Below, piece by piece: positions 33,712 through 43,948 of a DNA stretch of 64,000 nucleotides (position 1 is the stretch's first letter; every line of letters starts with the position of its first letter). The DNA is taken from contig NZ_JAAABN010000009.1 of NCBI RefSeq assembly GCF_011516765.1, positions 1-64,000 of the forward strand. The letters run 5' to 3'. The stretch is from Acetobacter sicerae (GTDB lineage: Bacteria > Pseudomonadota > Alphaproteobacteria > Acetobacterales > Acetobacteraceae). The position numbers were made by a program, and so were the translations under genes. A model generated the notes under the pieces. It was not told where the DNA came from. It was given only the letters and a program-made list of their open reading frames with translations, and made no database searches.

Positions 33712-34383
33712 ATGCGACGCGCCTTCTTCCTCGCTGTCGGCATCACCGCGATCGGCGTATTGGCTGCTGCCGACCAGACACGGGCTGCGTCGGTTTCGAC
33801 ACTCGCCGGCACCGATCCTTTTGCTGCCCAGATCGCTGAAGCAGTCCGCCGTTTCGACGTTCCGACCGCCTGGATAAGGGCGGTGATGCGTGCTGAGAGC
33901 GGCGGCGACACCAGCGCGATTTCGTCAAAAGGCGCGGTCGGACTCATGCAGATCATGCCCACGACCTGGGCCAACCTGCGTGTCCGTTACGGGCTGGGAA
34001 GTGATCCATTCGATGTGCATGACAACATTCTCGCGGGTGCTGCGTACCTGCGCGAGATGCACGATCGCTACGGCTCACCGGGATTTCTCGCAGCCTATAA
34101 TGCCGGACCGGGACGCTACGAGGACTTCCGCGATCGGCATCGCCCGTTGCCGCCCGAAACACTCGCCTATGTCGCCGGTCTTCTGCCTCTTCTCGGCCAG
34201 AACGGTGACACAATACCGCTTCTGGCGGTGCATCCCGATCCCCTGGCATGGAGGCGCGCGCCGATCTTTATCGCACTCGCGAACGATGCGTCTGCCAACA
34301 TCACCGCACGCGATCTGTCGCCTATTGCACCGCACTCCGCTGGCCTGTTCGTGACGGTTTCTGACAGGGAGCCGGCACCATGA
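33712..34383 (+). CDS. Lytic transglycosylase, VirB1-like
   Basis: 223 residues with a signal peptide (about 1-24). The SLT fold shows catalytic Glu in RAVMRAESGGDTSAIS (about 62-77), GLMQIMPTTWANL, and FLAAYNAGPGRYEDF. It opens peptidoglycan for the mating channel. The C-terminal 75 residues are not part of the SLT domain. Confidence 0.9.
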   Translation: MRRAFFLAVGITAIGVLAAADQTRAASVSTLAGTDPFAAQIAEAVRRFDVPTAWIRAVMRAESGGDTSAISSKGAVGLMQIMPTTWANLRVRYGLGSDPFDVHDNILAGAAYLREMHDRYGSPGFLAAYNAGPGRYEDFRDRHRPLPPETLAYVAGLLPLLGQNGDTIPLLAVHPDPLAWRRAPIFIALANDASANITARDLSPIAPHSAGLFVTVSDREPAP

Positions 34384-34677
34384 CCATGCCGAATCCGCCT
34401 CTGCTTACCGCCCATTCGCAGCCGGTCGCAGGTCAGCGCATCATCGTGGTCTGGCGTGGTCCAGCGTTTCTCATGAGGGATCGTAGCAGGGATCAGGGGG
34501 CGCACTGGGTCTGGGCAAAGAAGAGGCGAGATAAAAGGGCGCACATTGCGCCTCGGTTGGGGTGTTGGTTTTCCAGCGTTTTTACCTTTCCTACACAATG
34601 TTTCTCTCTCTCCTCCAATGTTTTCCGACCCTACTTTTCCTTGTTGCACCGGCCTTTTTCGCACATTCGGGGCGCCA
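34384..34677. other. Region before the relaxase gene; candidate oriT
   Basis: A weak 104-codon ORF (34380-34694, ATGA overlap with the previous gene) has a chain without recognised motifs and I do not treat it as firm. Within it, GGCGCA-cat-TGCGCC at 34538-34552 is a perfect stem, and a pyrimidine-rich stretch follows. oriT usually lies next to the relaxase, so this is the first place to look. Confidence 0.35.
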
Positions 34678-36417
34678 ATGGCCCGCGAGAATGATTTCCA
34701 GCCCCGTCTGGGCCGCATCCGCTCGCCGCGCGCCCAGCGGCTCAAGCCCTTCGTCGCCCAGGCCCTCGCCTCGGCCCAGCGTGCCGGAGGCGGTGGGTTC
34801 CGATCGGGCCGCAGCGGCGGCGGTTCCCGCTCGTCCTTCGGGCGTGGCCGCGTCGCAGCAGCCAGGGCCAATCGTCTGCTGACCAGCCGTGCCCGCCGCG
34901 TGACCGTCAAGGCCCGTGTCGTGCGCCACAGCGGGCGCAAGGCGCCACTCGCCGCCCATCTGCGTTACCTGCGCCGGGAAGGGGTCACGAAGGACGGCGA
35001 AAAGGCGCGGCTCTTCGGTCCTGGCATCGACGATGCTGACCCGAAGGCGTTCGCCGAGCGCTGCGAGGACGACCGTCACCATTTCCGTTTCATCGTCTCA
35101 CCCGAGGACGCGCCCGACATGGCCGACCTCAAGGGCTATGCCCGCGAGCTGGTCGGGCAGATGGAGAAAGACCTCGGCACAAAACTGGACTGGGTGGGGG
35201 TGGACCACTGGAACACCCAGCACCCCCATGTCCATATCCTCGTGCGCGGCGTGGCCGAAGATGGCAGCGATCTCGTGATCTCCCGCGATTACATCCGCGA
35301 GGGCCTGCGCGCCCGCGCCCAGGATCTGGTGACGCAGGAACTCGGGCCGCGCAATGACGTCGAAATTCACCGCGCACTCGAACGCCAGGTCGATGCCGAG
35401 CACTGGACCCAGCTTGACCGGCAACTTGCCCGCGACGCGGGCCGCAACGGCATCATCGACATGGCGCCAGCGCCGGATCGGCAGCCTGATCCGTTCGAGG
35501 CCCTGAAGGTCGGGCGCCTGCGCAGCCTGGAAGGGCTTGGCCTCGCCCATCAGGTCGGTCAGGGACAATGGATGCTGGATGAATCCGCCGAGGTGACGCT
35601 CCGCGAACTCGGGGAGCGCGGCGACATCATCAAGCGTATCCACCGCTCCCTGACCGAGCGCGGCATCGAGCGGAGCGCGTCGAGCTATGTGCTGGGGGGT
35701 GAAAGCCTTGATGTTCCCGTCATCGGCAGGCTGGTCGATCGCGGGCTGGACGATGAACTGAAAGGCACTGCCTACGCCGTCATCGACGGGGTGGATGGCC
35801 GCACGCATCATATCCGCTTTCCCGATCTCGATGCGACCGGTGATGGCAGCATGGGATCGGTTGTGGAGCTTCGCGCCTTCGATGACAGGAAAGGGCAGCG
35901 TCGCGTTGCTCTGGCTGTTCGTTCTGACCTGTCGATTGAGGATCAGGTGACGGCGCGAGGGGCCACCTGGCTCGACCGGCAAGCAGTGGCGCGCGATCCC
36001 GCGGCGCTAGGCCAGAGTGGCTTCGGTGCCGAAGTGCGCGAGGCGATGGAGCGGCGGACCGAGCAACTGATTGAGCAGGGTCTTGCCGAACGTCGGACGC
36101 AGGGGGTGGTCCTTGCGCGCAACCTGATCGGGAAACTCAGGGACCGCGAGGTCCGGGAAGTCGGAGAGCAGCTCGCCGGCGAGACAGGCCGGGCGTTCAG
36201 CCAGTCGGCCTCGGGTGAGTATGTCACCGGCACGTATCGTCAACGCATGACGTTGGCCTCCGGCCGCTATGCGATGATCGATGATGGGCTCCAGTTCCAG
36301 CTTGTACCATGGACTCCGTCGCTGGAGAAGCAGCGGGGCCAGCACGTCTCCGGCGTCGCACGCGACGATGGCGGGATCGACTGGAGCTTCACCCGGAACC
36401 GGGGGCTCGGACTGTAG
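34678..36417 (+). CDS. Relaxase, DUF3363/VirD2-like
   Basis: 579 residues from ATG 34678. The basic Gly/Arg/Ser-rich N-terminus (about 30-80) is followed by VTVKARVVRHSGRKAPLAAH and the relaxase motif HWNTQHPHVHILVRG (about 179-193), with the HxH pair used for metal. A Tyr in the conserved DRHHFRFIVSPEDAPD area and DUF3363 C-terminus complete it. It nicks oriT and leads the strand into the T4SS. The following gene block is cargo, so the relaxase stands at a module border. Confidence 0.85.
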   Translation: MARENDFQPRLGRIRSPRAQRLKPFVAQALASAQRAGGGGFRSGRSGGGSRSSFGRGRVAAARANRLLTSRARRVTVKARVVRHSGRKAPLAAHLRYLRREGVTKDGEKARLFGPGIDDADPKAFAERCEDDRHHFRFIVSPEDAPDMADLKGYARELVGQMEKDLGTKLDWVGVDHWNTQHPHVHILVRGVAEDGSDLVISRDYIREGLRARAQDLVTQELGPRNDVEIHRALERQVDAEHWTQLDRQLARDAGRNGIIDMAPAPDRQPDPFEALKVGRLRSLEGLGLAHQVGQGQWMLDESAEVTLRELGERGDIIKRIHRSLTERGIERSASSYVLGGESLDVPVIGRLVDRGLDDELKGTAYAVIDGVDGRTHHIRFPDLDATGDGSMGSVVELRAFDDRKGQRRVALAVRSDLSIEDQVTARGATWLDRQAVARDPAALGQSGFGAEVREAMERRTEQLIEQGLAERRTQGVVLARNLIGKLRDREVREVGEQLAGETGRAFSQSASGEYVTGTYRQRMTLASGRYAMIDDGLQFQLVPWTPSLEKQRGQHVSGVARDDGGIDWSFTRNRGLGL

Positions 36418-36882
36418 TCGTCGTAGCGATAAGGACAGTTAAATTCCCCTGGATTGAAGATAGACGCGCCGAGGGACAGGAAGTTGCTGGCGACATATCC
36501 TGACAGTCCAGTCCCAAACGGCGGTCGGAAGAAAAAATCATCGCTGCCACCGGCCCTGCCCAAAAAGCCCCATGAACCTCCCGCGAGGCGGGGGTGGGCG
36601 ACGAGAGCGAGCCGAGAGGCCCGCAGAAGCGGCGGGCTGCACCCGCAGGGGCGAAATGGAATGGAGCAGCGTGACGAAGCCGGGCTTGCAGCGCGCTGTG
36701 GCGGGCCACTTCCCCGATCAGGGTCGCCAGACAACCGTCGAGCACGCCACGCTCGATCCAGCGATAATAACTCCGCTTGGGCATCGCGACCGCGATGATG
36801 GTGCTGGCTGACGTTGTTGTGGCCCAGGATCAAGCTGATTGCGGTTGAGGTGCTACGCCGCTGATTTGCGGTGGCTTGCCAA
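36418..36882. other. Geneless stretch between relaxase and the mer block
   Basis: 465 bp. Several GC-rich stems are seen (for example CCCGC-ga-GGCGGG near 36588-36600). A short minus frame beginning MPKRSYYRWIERG at 36784 has no continuation I can identify and may be a remnant of an inserted element. No transposon ends are visible. Confidence 0.35.
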
Positions 36883-37107
36883 TCAACGGCAGCAGCTATC
36901 CTTGCCGTCGGCCTGGACCGGCGGACACGACACGGTTCCATAGGAACAAAATACGCAGCAATCGCCCGGCTTGGGCTTGAGCACCATACCGCAACCCTTG
37001 CAGTCGTAGAAGAACTGGCACGCATTGGTCGGCATGGTCTCGGTCGCCTGATGCCCACAATGTGGACAGGTGAGCGTGGAGCGCAGTTCGATCGCGGCGT
37101 CAGGCAT
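36883..37107 (-). CDS. GDCCVxC-type small Cys-rich protein
   Basis: 74 residues from ATG 37107 (the longer frame to 37245 lies in merT). Cys pairs occur in LTCPHCGHQA, YDCKGCGM, GDCCVFCSYG, SCPPV and DSCCR. The GDCCVxC motif defines a small family found in mer and other heavy-metal operons. It overlaps merT by 8 bp. Probably a soft-metal carrier in the cytoplasm. Confidence 0.8.
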   Translation of the reverse strand: MPDAAIELRSTLTCPHCGHQATETMPTNACQFFYDCKGCGMVLKPKPGDCCVFCSYGTVSCPPVQADGKDSCCR

Positions 37108-37462
37108 AACGGTAGCCAAGATAGAGCAGCACGACGCCGACCAGCAGGCCAGCAAAGGTGAATATCCGGACCGCCGGCGGCGTGCAGACACCGTCCGGTC
37201 CGCAACGCGATGCCGCAACCTGCTGCCGCCCGAGCAAGACCGCACCGAACAGGAGGAACAGCGCGCCGACGATCAGAAGCGGCGTGCGGAAGGGCGCAGT
37301 TGCGACCGCGATGCCGGAAAGCCAGGCGACGCCGAGTCCGGCTGACGTGAGCAGGATCGGGAGCGCGCAACACGAGGCGACGGCGAATGCCGCCGCAATC
37401 CCGCCGAGTGTGAGGGAGGCGGCACCGATACCCTTGGGGCGGGGTTGAAGAGGTTGCGACAT
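37100..37462 (-). CDS. merT: Mercuric transporter MerT
   Basis: 120 residues with three membrane helices. The first holds the paired Cys FAVASCCALPILL and the loop holds RCGPDGVC, the Hg(II) relay Cys of MerT. It moves mercury into the cytoplasm, normally to MerA. Neither MerA nor MerP is seen near it. Divergent from the MerR-type gene at 37532 across a matching operator. Confidence 0.9.
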   Translation of the reverse strand: MSQPLQPRPKGIGAASLTLGGIAAAFAVASCCALPILLTSAGLGVAWLSGIAVATAPFRTPLLIVGALFLLFGAVLLGRQQVAASRCGPDGVCTPPAVRIFTFAGLLVGVVLLYLGYRYA

Positions 37463-37498
37463 ACGAATCCTTGTGCGTGACCGAACCGAGCGATACCA

Positions 37499-37515
37499 TC
37501 TGTAGCAACTACAGA
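37499..37515 (-). promoter_or_regulatory. MerR operator between merT and merR
   Basis: Palindrome TCTGTAG-caa-CTACAGA. On the minus strand TTGAGT lies at the upstream edge and a GGTATC-like -10 on the other side, the stretched spacing of MerR promoters. The 15-base core CTGTAGCAACTACAG is identical to that of the efflux operator at 19715-19733. Confidence 0.8.
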
Positions 37516-37531
37516 CTCAAGCGGAATCTTC

Positions 37532-37963
37532 ATGCCGGCTTCAGAAACGATACCGATCGGCGAACTCTCACGCCAAACGGGCTGCAACATCGAGACGATC
37601 CGCTATTATGAGCGGATCGGCGTGCTTCCTGTCCCGATCCGACGCGGGCGTTATCGCCATTACGGTGCAGGCGACGTGCGCCGTCTGAGCTTCGTTCGCC
37701 GAGCCCGTGAACTCGGCTTCTCGATCGAGGCGATCCGGACGTTTTTGACGCTGGCTGAGGGTGGCGCGCAGTCGTGCCAGCAAGCGCACGATCTGGCAAA
37801 GGACCATCTGGCAGAAGTGCGCTCGAAGCTTGCCGACCTCGAACGGATGGCGAGCGTGCTGACGAGGGCGGTGCAGGCCTGCGAACGCGGCGACAATAGC
37901 GGCTGCCCGCTGCTCGAAACCCTCGCCGAGGTGACCCCGTCAGCCGCACCCTCAGACGGCTGA
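37532..37963 (+). CDS. merR: MerR mercury-responsive regulator
   Basis: 143 residues. The N-terminus has [20 protein letters not shown]. The three Cys that bind Hg in MerR are placed as expected ([26 protein letters not shown]). It is divergent from merT and its 3' end overlaps the converging acr3 remnant by 12 bp. Confidence 0.92.
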   Translation: MPASETIPIGELSRQTGCNIETIRYYERIGVLPVPIRRGRYRHYGAGDVRRLSFVRRARELGFSIEAIRTFLTLAEGGAQSCQQAHDLAKDHLAEVRSKLADLERMASVLTRAVQACERGDNSGCPLLETLAEVTPSAAPSDG

Positions 37964-38152
37964 ACGCACCTCATACCAGAGTCGCGTGCGCTTCACGAGT
38001 CCAACGACCGAAAGCATAACCGGGACCTCGACGAGCACACCCACGACGATCGCGAGCGCAGCGCCCGAGCCCAGGCCGAACAGGCTGATCGCGGCAGCGA
38101 CGGCCAGCCCGAAAACGTTGGACGCACCGATCAACGCGGCGGGTGCAGCGAC
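37952..38152 (-). pseudogene. Remnant of ACR3-type arsenite exporter
   Basis: The chain [31 protein letters not shown], then [18 protein letters not shown] is the C-terminal end of ACR3. About 270 residues upstream are missing; 38153-38366 holds no recognisable ACR3 reading. An intact ArsB lies nearby at 39658. The stop overlaps the end of merR. Confidence 0.8.
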
Positions 38153-38366
38153 GCACCCGATCGGCGATCATGGCAGGCAAAGGCCCAAGCTTGACGGCGG
38201 CATCGTCGAGCGTCCGTGTGATGCGCGGTCCCGCCGGCCCGCCATCAGTGGAATAGAGAATGATGAATGGCCGATGTCGGGAAAGCAGCCAGTCGGAAAT
38301 CGGCAATGACGCTGAGCAATCCGGCGACAGGAACGGTCCATCGGGCGAAAGGGGTTTGACAATATT

Positions 38367-38394
38367 CCATATATCCGTGAGTAAGGATATATGG
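38367..38394 (+). promoter_or_regulatory. Palindromic ArsR operator overlapping the arsR start codon
   Basis: CCATATATCC (38367-38376) and GGATATATGG (38385-38394) are perfect 10-base arms around an 8-bp centre. TTGACA at 38356-38361 is a consensus -35. The right arm contains the ATG at 38391 and the AAGGA ribosome site. Confidence 0.75.
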
Positions 38395-38732
38395 ATACCG
38401 AATCGAGCCTATCAGCCCTGAGCGCACTGTCGCAATCCACGCGACTGGAAATCTTCCGCCTGCTGGTGCGCCACGAACCGGACGGGCTGCCGGCCGGAGA
38501 CGTCGCGCGGCATCTCAATGTCCCGCAGAACACGATCTCGGCCCATCTCGCCACCCTGACGCGGGCTGGCCTGCTGACCTCGCAGCGCCATAGCCGTGTG
38601 ATTGTCTATCGTGCCTGCCTGCCGCGCCTGCGGGAACTGATGCTGTTTCTCGTCAAGGACTGCTGCGGGCGAAGCCCCGAACTCTGTGAGCCACTGGTTG
38701 CAGAACTGTCCTCCTGCTGCCCATCCGAGTGA
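38391..38732 (+). CDS. arsR: ArsR-family arsenic repressor
   Basis: 113 residues. The winged helix is clear: LSALSQSTRLEIFRLLVRHE, HLNVPQNTISAHLATLTRAG and VIVYRACLPRLRELM. The ELCV(C)DLC motif of E. coli ArsR is missing. Instead, Cys pairs lie at the C-terminus (KDCCGRSPELCEP, SSCCP), a type of As(III) site seen in other ArsR subgroups. It represses the ars operon until arsenite binds. Confidence 0.9.
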   Translation: MDTESSLSALSALSQSTRLEIFRLLVRHEPDGLPAGDVARHLNVPQNTISAHLATLTRAGLLTSQRHSRVIVYRACLPRLRELMLFLVKDCCGRSPELCEPLVAELSSCCPSE

Positions 38733-38740
38733 GCCCCCCA

Positions 38741-39657
38741 ATGACCGATCGCGTCTTCAATGTCTTGTTTCTGTGTACGGGTAATTCCGCACGTTCAATC
38801 TTGGCCGAGAGCATCCTGCGCAAGGATGGTGCCGGCCATTTCAGAGTCTTCTCCGCCGGAAGCCATCCCAAGGGGCAGGTCAATCCTCTCGCCTTGAAAG
38901 TACTGACGAGCTTCGACTACCCGACCGAGGGGCTGCGTTCCAAGCCCTGGGATGAGTTCGCTGTTGCGAACGCTCCCGTTATGGATTTCGTTTTTACCGT
39001 CTGCGATGACGCCGCAGGAGAAGTCTGTCCGGTATGGCCAGGAAAACCCATCACGGCCCATTGGGGCATTCCCGATCCGAGTAGTGTTTCGGGAACCGAT
39101 GCCGACCGGGAACGCGCGTTCGTCTCGGCGTTCAAGGGTCTGAAGAATCGTATTTCCCTGCTTGTCGCGTTGCCGATCGCCAAGCTTGAGACTGCCAGTC
39201 TGGTGACGAAATTGCGCGACATTGGCACCGAGACAACCGGCGTTACGATCTATCACAACCCGGATTGCGGTACATCGCGCAATACACTTGCCCTGATCCG
39301 CAATGCGGGGATCGAGCCGACCATCATCGAATACCTCAAAACTCCGCCATCGCGCGCCGAACTGGTCAGTCTCATCACGCGCATGGGAATCTCGGTTCGC
39401 GATCTCCTGCGGCGCAAGGGCACGCCCTATGATGCGCTTGGCCTCGACAATCCATCCCTGACCGATGACGACCTGATCGACGCCATGATGGCGCATCCAA
39501 TCCTGATGAACCGGCCGATCGTCGTCACCCCGCTCGGTGTTGCGCTCTGCCGTCCGTCCGAGGCGGTACTGGACATCCTGCCCAACCCGCAGCGAGGCGC
39601 TTTCGTCAAAGAGGACGGCGAGAAGATCGTCGATGAATCCGGAAAGCGGATCTCCTG

Positions 39658-39658
<1 letters not shown>
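38741..39658 (+). CDS. arsC: Fused arsenate reductase: LMW-PTPase-type plus glutaredoxin-type ArsC
   Basis: 305 residues from ATG 38741; a GTG at 38729 overlapping arsR is an alternative. The N-terminal part (to about 140) is a low-molecular-weight phosphatase-like ArsC with [11 protein letters not shown] and a Cys pair in [15 protein letters not shown]. The C-terminal part (about 165-295) is a Grx-type ArsC with [13 protein letters not shown] and [15 protein letters not shown]. Two unrelated arsenate-reducing folds are joined in one chain. It is followed by arsB with a 1-bp overlap. Confidence 0.9.
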
Positions 39659-40952
<1,294 letters not shown>

Positions 40953-40953
<1 letters not shown>

Positions 40954-41675
40954 TGCACGAATGGACCGATATCACAATGACTGAACCTGACTTGCCGGCC
41001 CTCCACCCCGAATATCTTGAACGGGTCGATCTCGCGCGGCTGGAACCGCAACCGCGTGTGGACCATCCGCCGCGTATCCTTCTGCTCTTCGGCTCTTTGC
41101 GTCCCCGATCCTTCAGCCGGTTGCTGGTGCTTGAGGCAGAACGCATCCTGAAGGTGCTGGGGGCCGAGACACGGGTGTTCGACCCGACCGGCCTGCCGGT
41201 AGCGGATTCCGTGCCTGCGACCCATCCGAAAGTGCAGGAACTGCGGGACCTCTCAATCTGGTCGGAAGGCCAGGTCTGGTGCAGCCCTGAACGGCACGGC
41301 AACATGACGGCAGTATTCAAAAACCAGATCGACTGGTTGCCCCTCACCGAAGGCTCGATCCGCCCGACGCAGGGCCGCACGCTGGCGGTCATGCAGGTCT
41401 CGGGCGGATCGCAGAGCTTCAATTCCGTCAATGCCCTGCGGGTGCTGGGCCGGTGGATGCGGATGTTTACCATCCCCAACCAGTCCAGCGTGCCAATGGC
41501 CTATACGCAGTTCGGTGACGATGACCGGATGAAGCCGTCCCCCCTCTATGACCGGATGGTGGATGTCATGGAAGAGTTGGTGAAGTTCACATGGCTTTTG
41601 CGCGACCGGGCCGACCACCTCGTGGATCGCTACAGTGAACGCAAGGCGGAATTTCGTCTCCCGGAAAGTCTGTGA
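40953..41675 (+). CDS. arsH: ArsH NADPH:FMN oxidoreductase
   Basis: 240 residues from ATG 40953, overlapping arsB by 1 bp (ATG 40977 is an alternative). It has the flavodoxin-like signature [17 protein letters not shown], then [20 protein letters not shown] and [18 protein letters not shown]. ArsH reduces quinones and trivalent organoarsenicals or antimonials in known cases. Confidence 0.95.
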
Positions 41676-41683
41676 GCCGGGCA

Positions 41684-42763
41684 ATGGCGGAACCGTTCGA
41701 TGTCGTGATCGTGGGCGGCGGTCAGGCAGCGCTCGCCGCGTCCTATTTCCTGCGCCGGACCGGGCTGACCTACGTCATTCTGGACAACGGGACGCAGGCG
41801 GGAGGGGCATGGGTCCACGGCTGGGACTCCCTGCATCTGTTTTCACCCGCGTCCTACAGTTCACTGCCCGGCTGGCCGATGCCCGACACGCCCGATGGCA
41901 GCTACCCCACCCGCGACGAGGTGCTGGACTATCTGTACCGGTATGAGGCGCGCTATGCGCCGCCGATCCACCGCCCCGTATCGGTCGATCGCGTGGAGCG
42001 CGCGGAAGGAAAACTCCTGAATGTCCGGACGAACACAGGTGATTTCCTCAGCCGTGCGGTTATCGGGGCGACCGGTACGTGGTCAGCCCCTTTCATTCCC
42101 GATGTCGCGGGGCATGACCTCTTTGGCGGGACGCAACTCCATTCCAGCCATTACCGGAATGCCGCGCCCTTTGCTGGCCGGCGTGTGCTTGTGGTGGGAG
42201 GCGGCAATTCCGGGGCGCAGATCCTGGCGGAGATGTCGCTTGTCGCCCAGGCAACATGGGTCACGCTGCATGACCCCGTCTTCTTGCCCGATGACGTGGA
42301 TGGACGGGTTCTGTTCGAGCGGGCGACCGCTCGCGTTCTCGGCGGCCCGTCGGCCATGCCTGCCGGCGGTTTTGGCGATATCGTCATGGTACCACCTGTG
42401 CGCGCCGCCATGGAGCGAGGCGTGCTCCACGCGGTGCGCCCGTTTGTACGTATGACCGCAACGGGCGTCGTCTGGCCCGACGGGCGGGAAGAAGCCATCG
42501 ACGCGATCATCTGGTGTACCGGCTTCCGACCCGCGCTCTCCGCATTTGCGCCGCTCGACGTGATCGAGCCGGACGGGCTGATTCGCGTTAACGGACAGCA
42601 GGCCGTCAGGGAGCCACGTCTCTGGCTGCTGGGTTATGGATCCTGGTGCGGCCCCGCATGCGCCACCCTGCTGGGGGCAGGCCGCGTCGCACGATCTATG
42701 GTCAGGCAACTGGCGGCCTGGCTTGCGTCGCCGACACAGGATGTCCGATTAACGAAGAACTGA
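41684..42763 (+). CDS. ArsO-like flavin-dependent monooxygenase
   Basis: 359 residues from ATG 41684 (GTG 41672 overlapping arsH is possible). The N-terminal FAD Rossmann motif is VVIVGGGQAALAASYFLRR, and the second, NAD(P)H motif is VLVVGGGNSGAQI; the CTGFRP motif is near 285. This is the YHS/FMO-like family often called ArsO in arsenic operons. Precise reaction is not established. Confidence 0.85.
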   Translation: MAEPFDVVIVGGGQAALAASYFLRRTGLTYVILDNGTQAGGAWVHGWDSLHLFSPASYSSLPGWPMPDTPDGSYPTRDEVLDYLYRYEARYAPPIHRPVSVDRVERAEGKLLNVRTNTGDFLSRAVIGATGTWSAPFIPDVAGHDLFGGTQLHSSHYRNAAPFAGRRVLVVGGGNSGAQILAEMSLVAQATWVTLHDPVFLPDDVDGRVLFERATARVLGGPSAMPAGGFGDIVMVPPVRAAMERGVLHAVRPFVRMTATGVVWPDGREEAIDAIIWCTGFRPALSAFAPLDVIEPDGLIRVNGQQAVREPRLWLLGYGSWCGPACATLLGAGRVARSMVRQLAAWLASPTQDVRLTKN

Positions 42764-42895
42764 ATGGATATTCCGGCGGCCGGGGCGCGACTACGACCGT
42801 CCGTTTGCCGCGCGCAGCGGCCAGCATAGAACTTGCTATCAACCACGAACTTTAGGCACTTCACACGATCCGATATCCCTGCGGATAAAGAAATC

Positions 42896-43312
42896 TCACG
42901 CGACGACTGTCGTTTTATTCTGATTGTTCGTATCGTACTCTGCGAGAGTGCTGCGCAATGCCTTGAGGGACGCAACCGTATCTTTCACATCGCCGATGCC
43001 GTTCGTTTCCTGATAGTTGATCATTGTATCAAGCAAGGAATAGGCATTGAGATTGCCGGTGGATGACTGGCGAAGCTGGCCGCCATTGACGCCTTGGAGT
43101 GCCCATCCGTCCAGTAGTGAGAGTTCACCGCTTTGACGGAGAGTAATTTTCCCCTGATCATAAAGTTCTGCATTCACGTCTTGCAGGTTCGATGCGGAAA
43201 TGTTGCTGAAGTCAAGGGACGAAGATTGCAGAATTCCTGTCTTTTCTGTTGCGGCTCCTGATGAGGATTGTGTCGCATTGCCGATAATCGAAGATATGCC
43301 GCTGATGCGCAT
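42896..43312 (-). CDS. Unknown small acidic/polar protein
   Basis: 138 residues with no signal peptide. It is rich in Ser, Asn, Gln, Asp and Thr and begins MRISGISSIIGNATQ. The latter half looks like a helical coil (LLDTMINYQETNGIGDVKDT). Its composition has lower GC than the ars genes, consistent with separate origin. I do not recognise a family. Confidence 0.45.
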   Translation of the reverse strand: MRISGISSIIGNATQSSSGAATEKTGILQSSSLDFSNISASNLQDVNAELYDQGKITLRQSGELSLLDGWALQGVNGGQLRQSSTGNLNAYSLLDTMINYQETNGIGDVKDTVASLKALRSTLAEYDTNNQNKTTVVA

Positions 43313-43430
43313 TTTCAGTCCTTTCCCATGGAGAGACAGAGGCCGAAGACCTCACCTGCATGATGTCCGATGTTCTCTTCTGTCTATGTCATTTCACCGT
43401 TGTCGCCAACCATGGCGTTTGAATCCCACA

Positions 43431-43631
43431 CTAACCTTCCTGTGCGGTAGATGTCGGTCCGTCAGGATCCGGCCGATCATCAGTAATTTCAAAATCTGTA
43501 CACGCGTTCGATCCATGAAGAAGACATAGAAGTGCATCAGGAACGGCCTCATTGATAATGCTGCCAAACCGCGCGCGAAGATGCTGTTTTATCCAGAATT
43601 TGACTATCTGATCCTCAGAATCGATGTCCAT
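43431..43631 (-). CDS. NepR-like anti-sigma factor candidate
   Basis: 66 residues. The helix pair IVKFWIKQHLRARFGSIINE then AVPDALLCLLHG resembles NepR (LRxxYxxxxxEPVPxxxxxLL), the anti-sigma protein of the alphaproteobacterial general stress response. No PhyR or EcfG gene is visible nearby. If real it may tamper with the host's stress regulon or be a decayed copy. Confidence 0.45.
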   Translation of the reverse strand: MDIDSEDQIVKFWIKQHLRARFGSIINEAVPDALLCLLHGSNACTDFEITDDRPDPDGPTSTAQEG

Positions 43632-43654
43632 CTCCGAATACTTTCTATGACCGT

Positions 43655-43909
43655 TCAGTGAATTAAGTCACGGTCCTGCGGCCCCAACGTCGTGAGGTGA
43701 TCCACGATATTTCGTACATTCATCCAGAATTGCGCGCTGTCTCTATGACCCGCCTCAACACATCGCAACACATGCGCATGAGCTTTGTTCCACGCTCCAC
43801 TCCATCCGAAGGAACGGATCAAGGCGTCTGCCATGTCTGACGCACAACACGCATTGGAAATTTCGTCATCTTTTTCTATCGCCAATCCGCTCTCCGCCTC
43901 GCACGACAT
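43655..43909 (-). CDS. Unknown small protein
   Basis: 84 residues from ATG 43909; the frame upstream of this Met looks random. The chain DMADALIRSFGWSGAWNKAH then VLRCVEAGHRDSAQFWMNVR looks like a compact three-helix protein. No ribosome site is obvious. It ends 23 bp before the NepR-like ORF and may be co-transcribed. Confidence 0.4.
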   Translation of the reverse strand: MSCEAESGLAIEKDDEISNACCASDMADALIRSFGWSGAWNKAHAHVLRCVEAGHRDSAQFWMNVRNIVDHLTTLGPQDRDLIH

Positions 43910-43948
43910 GACGACGACGGAAGCGAATTGAGGGCGTGACTCCCCGTT

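Noticed and set aside
34380-34694. 104-codon ORF between lytic transglycosylase and relaxase
   Set aside because: ATGA overlap is suggestive, but the chain has no motif and runs into the relaxase start. Kept only as a note in the region entry.
36267-37508. 413-codon minus ORF across the mer block
   Set aside because: It runs out of frame through merT and the GDCCVxC gene, which have clear family motifs.
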